DNA from: Actinocrinis sp035650855
GTDB taxonomy: Bacteria > Actinomycetota > Actinomycetes > Streptomycetales > Catenulisporaceae
DNA: 11,103 nt
Direction: 5' to 3'
Assembly: GCF_035650855.1 (NCBI RefSeq)
Contig: NZ_DASRGV010000260.1
Span: 1 to 11,103 of the forward strand
The position numbers and the translations under genes were made by a program. This document shows, piece by piece, positions 7,016 to 11,103 of this stretch (position 1 is its first letter; every line of letters starts with the position of its first letter). The notes under the pieces were generated by a model. That model was given only the letters and a program-made list of their open reading frames with translations. It ran no database searches and was not told where the DNA came from.

Positions 7016-8370
7016 CGGGTGCTCGCCTCCTCGGCGGTGGTGCCGGGCAGGGCCGGCGCGGGCTCGGCCGCAGTACGTGCGAACTGGGGCCGGCGCGGAG
7101 CGGGCGGAACGCTCTGCCCGGGCATCGGGGGCACCGGGAACCCGCCGAGCAGCGGCTCGTACGCGGGCACGCTCGGCGGCGGGGTGCGCCGGATCTGGTT
7201 GCGCTCGCGGATCTCCAGCAGCGCGACCAGCAGCAGGAACAGCGCCGCGATGCCGATGCCGATCGGGATGGCGTGCGCCCGGTCGAGGTCCCCGGCGTTG
7301 CGCAGCTGCCGGAAGGTGGCGACCACGAGCAGCCAGATCACCGAGGTCGGGATCAGCACCTTCCAGCCGAAGGCCATGAACTGGTCGTAGCGCAGCCGGG
7401 GCAGCGTGCCGCGCAGCCAGATGAACACGAACACGAAGATCAGCAGCTTGACCAGGAACCAGATCATCGGGTACCAGCCGCCGTTCGCGCCCGACCACCA
7501 CGCGGTGATCGGCCACGGCGCACGCCAGCCGCCGAAGAACATCGTGACGGCCAGCGCGGAGACGGTGACCAGGTTGATGTACTCGGCCAGGAAGAAGAGG
7601 GCGAACTTGAGCGAGGAGTACTCGGTGTGGAAGCCGCCGACCAGCTCGCCCTCGGCCTCGGGCAGGTCGAAGGGGGCCCGGTTGGTCTCGCCGACCATCG
7701 CGATGATGTAGATGATCGCGGAGAGCGGCAGCATGTAGAAGTACCAGCCGTGCTGCTGGGCGTCCACGATGCCCGCGGTGGACATGGTGCCCGCGTAGAG
7801 GAACACGCCCACGAAGGACAGGCCCATGGCGACCTCGTAGGAGATCATCTGGGCCGAGGAGCGCATCGCACCGAGCAGCGGGTAGGTCGAGCCCGAGGAC
7901 CAGCCGGCGAGTACGACCCCGTAGATGCCGATCGAGGAGATCGCGAGGATGTAGAGCACGCCGATCGGCAGGTCCACCAGCTGCAGCGTGGTCCAGTGGT
8001 GGAAGATCGACACCTTCGGCCCCCACGGGATCACCGCGATGGCGAGGAACGCCGGGATCGCGGAGAGCAGCGGGGCGAGCCAGAACACCGGTTTGTCGGC
8101 GTTCTTGGGGACGATGTCCTCCTTGAGCGCCAGCTTCACCCCGTCGGCCAGGGACTGCAGCAGGCCCTGCGGGCCGACCCGGTTCGGGCCGATGCGCATC
8201 TGCATGAAGGAGACGATGCGCCGCTCGTACCAGATGTTGAACAGGGTGAGCACGACCAGGATCGCGAAGGCGGCGATCGCCTTGATCACGACCAGGATGA
8301 ACCACCACGGGATGTGGGTGTCGAAGCTCCCGAGGAGCCAGTTGGTCGCGTTGTCGGGGAACTGCGGCAT
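7012..8370 (-). CDS. nuoH: NADH-quinone oxidoreductase subunit H, 452 aa
   Basis: Membrane subunit (ND1 family) at the junction of the two arms; with the peripheral arm it forms the quinone chamber and the start of the proton path. About eight or nine hydrophobic helices run from residue 22 to 385. Family motifs are clear: YERR at 48-51, RIGPNRVGPQG at 59-69, ETNRAPFDLPEAEGELVGG at 228-246 (the acidic cytoplasmic loop near the quinone site) and RGTLPRLRYDQ at 320-330. Beyond about residue 396 there is a Pro-rich tail with GGFPVPPMPGQ at 409-419, absent from E. coli NuoH but of the kind seen in actinobacterial homologues. The ATG at 8370 shares its A with the nuoG stop (TGATG) and is preceded by two Shine-Dalgarno-like runs. 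The stop overlaps the nuoI start (ATGA). Confidence 0.97.
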   Translation of the reverse strand: MPQFPDNATNWLLGSFDTHIPWWFILVVIKAIAAFAILVVLTLFNIWYERRIVSFMQMRIGPNRVGPQGLLQSLADGVKLALKEDIVPKNADKPVFWLAPLLSAIPAFLAIAVIPWGPKVSIFHHWTTLQLVDLPIGVLYILAISSIGIYGVVLAGWSSGSTYPLLGAMRSSAQMISYEVAMGLSFVGVFLYAGTMSTAGIVDAQQHGWYFYMLPLSAIIYIIAMVGETNRAPFDLPEAEGELVGGFHTEYSSLKFALFFLAEYINLVTVSALAVTMFFGGWRAPWPITAWWSGANGGWYPMIWFLVKLLIFVFVFIWLRGTLPRLRYDQFMAFGWKVLIPTSVIWLLVVATFRQLRNAGDLDRAHAIPIGIGIAALFLLLVALLEIRERNQIRRTPPPSVPAYEPLLGGFPVPPMPGQSVPPAPRRPQFARTAAEPAPALPGTTAEEASTR

Positions 8371-11003
8371 CAGCCCTCCACCTCCGCCTGGCCTGAAGCT
8401 TCGAGACCTGGCTGGCTGGGAACGTCCGCGACGCTCGCGGTCGCGCTCGCCGCGAGCGCGCCCTCGGGTGCGGCCTGCGCGGCCGGGTCGAGGAGCGTGT
8501 CCGGCACGACGCGGGCGATGGTGACCACCGCGCCGGTGTCCGCGCTCAGCGCGGCGCGCACATGCGAGCCAGGCGAGTTCGTCGGCAGCCACACCACGCG
8601 GTCCGGCAGCGCGTCGATCGCCAGCGGCAGGGTGATCGAGCCGGCGTCGGTCGAGACTGACACCGCGTCACCTTCGGTCGCACCGATCTCGGCAGCGGTC
8701 GCGGCGGACAGGCGCACCACCGGCTGACGCGCGGTGCCGGCCAGGTGCTTCTCGCCGTCCTGGAGCCGGCCGTCGTCGAGCAGCAGGTGATGGGTCGCCA
8801 GGACCGCTTGTCCGGCGGCCGGCGCGGGCAGTGGCCGGGCCAGCGCGTAGGGGCGGGGAGCGGGGATGCCGTCCCAGCCGCCGAGCGAGGCCAGCTCGCG
8901 GCGCGCGGAGGCGACGTCCGGGAGCGCGAGGTGCACGTCCATCGCGTCGGCGAGTCCGTTGAGCACCCGCAGGTCGGACATGCCGCCGGCCACGGTCTGC
9001 ACGGCCTCGGGCGAGAGCGCGGCCTCGAAGGTGCGCGGGCGCCCCTCCCAGTCCAGGAAGGTCCCGGCCTTCTCGGCGACCGCGGCCACCGGCAGCACCA
9101 CGTCGGCCCGCTCGGTCACGGCCGAGGGCCGCTGCTCCAGCGAGACGATGAACCCGGCGGCGTCCAGCGCGGCCAGCGCGCCGGCCGGGTCGGGCAGGTC
9201 GTCCGGGTCGACGGCGCCGACCAGCAGGCCCCTGATGTTGCCGGCGCGCACCGCCGCGAGGATCGCGTCGCTGTCGCGCCCGTCGAGGGTCGGCAGCGCG
9301 CGCACGCCCCAGGCCGTCGCGACCTCGGCGCGGGCCCGCGAGTCCTCGGCGGGACGGCCGCCGGGCAGCAGGTTGTACACCGCGCCGGCCTCGATCGCGC
9401 CGCGCTCTCCGGCCCGGCGCGGGATCCAGCCGAGCTTGGCGCCGCTGGCCTCGGCCAGTCGCAGCGCCGCGCTGAGCGCGCCAGGCACGCAGGCCAGCCG
9501 CTCGCCGACCAGGATCACCGCGCCCGGTTCGCGCAGCAGCCTGGCCGCGTTGAGCCCGGCGGAGTCGAGTCCGGCCTCCTCGGTGCCGGCCGCGAGCGCG
9601 GTCAGGAACTCCGGCTCGGTGTGCGGGGCCGCCTTGAGCAGCGTGCCGCTCAGCTTGGTCAGGCCGCGGGTGGCGAACGGCGCTATGGCGATGACCGCCG
9701 TACGCGACTTGCGGACCGCCTTGCGCAGCCGCAGGAACACGATCGGCGACTCGTCCTCGGGCTCGAACCCGACCAGCAGCACCGCGGGGGCGTGGTCGAG
9801 CTCCGAGTACGTCAGCGCCAGCTTGCCGCCGCTGACCGGACTCTTTCCGGCCAGGTGCGCGGCCAGGAACTCGGCCTCCTCGACCGAGTGCGGGCGGGCC
9901 CGGACGTCGATGTCGTTGGTGTCCAGGGCGATGCGCGCGAACTTCGCGTACGCATACGCGTCCTCGAGGGTGCTGCGCCCGCCGAGCAGGACGCCGGCGG
10001 CGCCGCGGGTCGCGCGCAGTCCGACGGCCGCCGCGTCGAGGGCTTCCGGCCAGGAGGCGGTGGTCAGCACGCCGTTGCGGCGCACCATCGGGTGCCGGAT
10101 CCGGTCCCGGGAGGTGGCGTACTGGAAGGCCCAGCGGCCCTTGTCGCAGTTCCACTCCTCGTTGACCTCGGGGTCCTCCCCGGCCAGCCGGCGCAGCACC
10201 TTGCCGCGGCGGTGGTCGGTGCGCAGCGCGCAGCCGGCGGCGCAGTGCTCACAGGCGCTCGGCGAGGAGACCAGGTCGAACGGCCGAGCGCGGAACCGGT
10301 AGGCCGCGCCGGTCAGCGCGCCGACCGGACAGATCTGCACCGTGTTGCCGGAGAAGTAGGAGCTGAACTCCTGGTCCCCGGCCACCGAGACGCCGACCTG
10401 CTGGCTGGCGCCGCGCTCGATCAGCGAGATGAACGGGTCGCCGGCGATCTGCTCGGAGAAGCGGGTGCAGCGCGCGCACTGCACGCAGCGCTCGCGGTCC
10501 AGCAGCACCTGCGTGGAGAGGTTGATCGGCTTGGCGAAGGTGCGCTTCTGCCCTTCGAACCGGCTCTCGCCGCGGCCGTTGGACAGTGCCTGGTTCTGCA
10601 GCGGGCACTCGCCGCCCTTGTCGCAGACCGGGCAGTCCAGCGGGTGGTTGATCAGCAGCAGCTCCATCACGCCCTGCTGCGCCTTGTCGGCGACCGGGGA
10701 GGCGTGCTGGGTCTTGACCACCATGCCGTCGGTGACCGTCGTGGTGCACGAGGCCATCGGCTTGCGCTGGCCCTCCACCTCGACCAGGCACTGGCGGCAG
10801 GCGCCGACCGGGTCGAGCAGCGGGTGGTCGCAGAACCTCGGGATGGCGATGCCGAGCCGCTCGGCGACCCGGATGATCAGCTCGCCCTTCGGCGCGATCG
10901 TCGGGACGCCGTCGACGGTCACGGCTACGTAGCCCTCGGGCACCGCGGGCGCGTCGTCGGCGCTCCCGCCCTGATTCGGCACAGTGTTCGTGGTCACGGT
11001 CAT
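8370..11003 (-). CDS. nuoG: NADH-quinone oxidoreductase subunit G, 877 aa
   Basis: Large iron-sulfur subunit of the peripheral arm, carrying electrons from NuoF towards NuoI. The N-terminal third holds the ligands in order. A [2Fe-2S] set lies at C58, C69, C72 and C86. The His-ligated [4Fe-4S] set is H120, C124, C127 and C133. A further [4Fe-4S] set is C173, C176, C179 and C225. The extra N7 motif CxxCxxxC-x27-C is at C251, C254, C258 and C286. The rest (about 245-845) is the molybdopterin-oxidoreductase-like fold, which in complex I binds no molybdenum cofactor. The last 35 or so residues are Ala-rich and look disordered. I chose the ATG at 11003: it gives an ATGA overlap with the nuoF stop and has GGAG 7 bases upstream. 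A GTG at 11039 in the same frame would overlap nuoF by about 40 bases and lacks family support. The stop overlaps the nuoH start by one base. Confidence 0.97.
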   Translation of the reverse strand: MTVTTNTVPNQGGSADDAPAVPEGYVAVTVDGVPTIAPKGELIIRVAERLGIAIPRFCDHPLLDPVGACRQCLVEVEGQRKPMASCTTTVTDGMVVKTQHASPVADKAQQGVMELLLINHPLDCPVCDKGGECPLQNQALSNGRGESRFEGQKRTFAKPINLSTQVLLDRERCVQCARCTRFSEQIAGDPFISLIERGASQQVGVSVAGDQEFSSYFSGNTVQICPVGALTGAAYRFRARPFDLVSSPSACEHCAAGCALRTDHRRGKVLRRLAGEDPEVNEEWNCDKGRWAFQYATSRDRIRHPMVRRNGVLTTASWPEALDAAAVGLRATRGAAGVLLGGRSTLEDAYAYAKFARIALDTNDIDVRARPHSVEEAEFLAAHLAGKSPVSGGKLALTYSELDHAPAVLLVGFEPEDESPIVFLRLRKAVRKSRTAVIAIAPFATRGLTKLSGTLLKAAPHTEPEFLTALAAGTEEAGLDSAGLNAARLLREPGAVILVGERLACVPGALSAALRLAEASGAKLGWIPRRAGERGAIEAGAVYNLLPGGRPAEDSRARAEVATAWGVRALPTLDGRDSDAILAAVRAGNIRGLLVGAVDPDDLPDPAGALAALDAAGFIVSLEQRPSAVTERADVVLPVAAVAEKAGTFLDWEGRPRTFEAALSPEAVQTVAGGMSDLRVLNGLADAMDVHLALPDVASARRELASLGGWDGIPAPRPYALARPLPAPAAGQAVLATHHLLLDDGRLQDGEKHLAGTARQPVVRLSAATAAEIGATEGDAVSVSTDAGSITLPLAIDALPDRVVWLPTNSPGSHVRAALSADTGAVVTIARVVPDTLLDPAAQAAPEGALAASATASVADVPSQPGLEASGQAEVEG
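8375..8385 (-). promoter_or_regulatory. Tandem Shine-Dalgarno site of nuoH
   Basis: The minus strand reads GGAGGTGGAGG, giving one anti-16S-complementary run (GGAGGT) 9 bases from the ATG at 8370 and a second (GGAGG) only 4 bases away. Both lie within the final codons of nuoG (reading EVEG). The first has the better spacing. This is the strongest ribosome site in the window and fixes the nuoH start. Confidence 0.6.
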
Positions 11004-11103
11004 GCGCGTGCTCCGGTCGTGGCCATGGCGGGCGCCCACGCGGTGGACAGCGCCGGGTCGAAGGGGCAGCCGCCGCTGCGCAGGTGCTCCAGGTACTCGT
11101 CCC
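11000..11103 (-). CDS. nuoF: NADH-quinone oxidoreductase subunit F, C-terminal end (partial)
   Basis: Only the last 33 codons and the TGA stop are inside the window; the gene enters from the right edge. The visible peptide begins DEYLEHL and contains a CPFDP motif (residues 12-16 of the visible part), followed by a short variable tail ending TTGARA. An E-Y-rich helix followed by CPFDP close to the C-terminus is typical of actinobacterial NuoF, the flavoprotein that binds NADH and FMN and carries cluster N3. Those catalytic parts lie outside the window, so the assignment rests on this short tail and on its place directly upstream of nuoG. Its stop overlaps the nuoG start by 4 bases (ATGA). Confidence 0.85.
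   Translation of the reverse strand, partial: DEYLEHLRSGGCPFDPALSTAWAPAMATTGARA
11011..11014 (-). promoter_or_regulatory. Ribosome binding site of nuoG
   Basis: On the minus strand GGAG stands 7 bases before the ATG at 11003, inside the last codons of nuoF. It supports this ATG over the in-frame GTG at 11039. Confidence 0.6.

Noticed and set aside
7273..8727. Long plus-strand open frame opposite nuoH and the end of nuoG; similar ones at 4355-5455, 5484-6506 and 8866-10302.
   Set aside because: All lie fully opposite confirmed nuo genes, have biased Arg/Asp/His or Ser/Ala/Arg composition with no recognisable domain, and arise because stop codons are rare in GC-rich antisense frames.
8668..10155. 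Minus-strand open frame of 495 codons inside nuoG in another frame; also 5596-6453 inside nuoI/nuoJ and 4431-5096 inside nuoL.
   Set aside because: Frame-shifted readings of real genes giving Arg/Gly/Pro-rich chains; the true frame carries all cofactor ligands or helices without interruption.
11004..11039. Possible 12-residue N-terminal extension of NuoG from a GTG at 11039.
   Set aside because: It would deepen the overlap with nuoF to about 40 bases. The ATG at 11003 has a GGAG site and the ATGA overlap seen at other junctions.
1..11103. Search for a mobile element, defence system, tRNA, CRISPR array or inserted accessory gene within the operon.
   Set aside because: The genes abut or overlap with canonical order and no unexplained gap exceeds 17 bases, so there is no room for an insertion.

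Overview
This window is the distal two thirds of a respiratory complex I operon (proton-pumping NADH:quinone oxidoreductase, NDH-1). Every real gene lies on the minus strand, so transcription runs from high to low coordinates: the end of nuoF, then nuoG, nuoH, nuoI, nuoJ, nuoK, nuoL, nuoM, and nuoN, which runs off the left edge. The DNA is very GC-rich with strongly G/C-biased third codon positions. The proteins resemble those of high-GC Gram-positive bacteria (Actinomycetota, Streptomyces-like or a related order): NuoH has a Pro-rich tail with a VPPMPGQ-type motif, NuoJ has a long soluble C-terminus, and NuoN has an AAQGGSVPGS-type loop. Genus cannot be fixed from this window.

Layout from right to left. 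11103-11000 is the last 33 codons of nuoF. 11003-8370 is nuoG, the peripheral-arm iron-sulfur subunit. 8370-7012 is nuoH, the membrane subunit that forms the quinone chamber. 7015-6377 is nuoI, with two [4Fe-4S] clusters. 6380-5466 is nuoJ and 5469-5170 is nuoK, both small membrane subunits. 5152-3188 is nuoL, 3173-1581 is nuoM and 1581-1 is nuoN, the three antiporter-like proton channels. The gene order is the canonical bacterial nuoF-to-N order, so nuoA-E are expected just beyond the right edge. No non-coding stretch is longer than 17 bases, and I see no internal promoter, terminator, RNA gene, mobile element or CRISPR array.

The products form one machine. NuoF oxidises NADH, electrons pass along the clusters of NuoG and NuoI to quinone bound at the NuoH interface, and the released energy drives proton translocation through NuoH/J/K and NuoL, NuoM and NuoN. 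Six of the eight gene junctions overlap by 4 or 1 bases (ATGA or TGATG), which suggests translational coupling. Only nuoK/nuoL and nuoL/nuoM are separated, by 17 and 14 bases.

This is core metabolism and I find no undescribed system in it. The points worth a second look are small: an Asn in NuoN where related antiporter-like subunits normally carry His, a short His/Pro repeat insertion in a NuoL loop with atypical codons, and low-complexity or Pro-rich C-terminal tails on NuoJ and NuoH.
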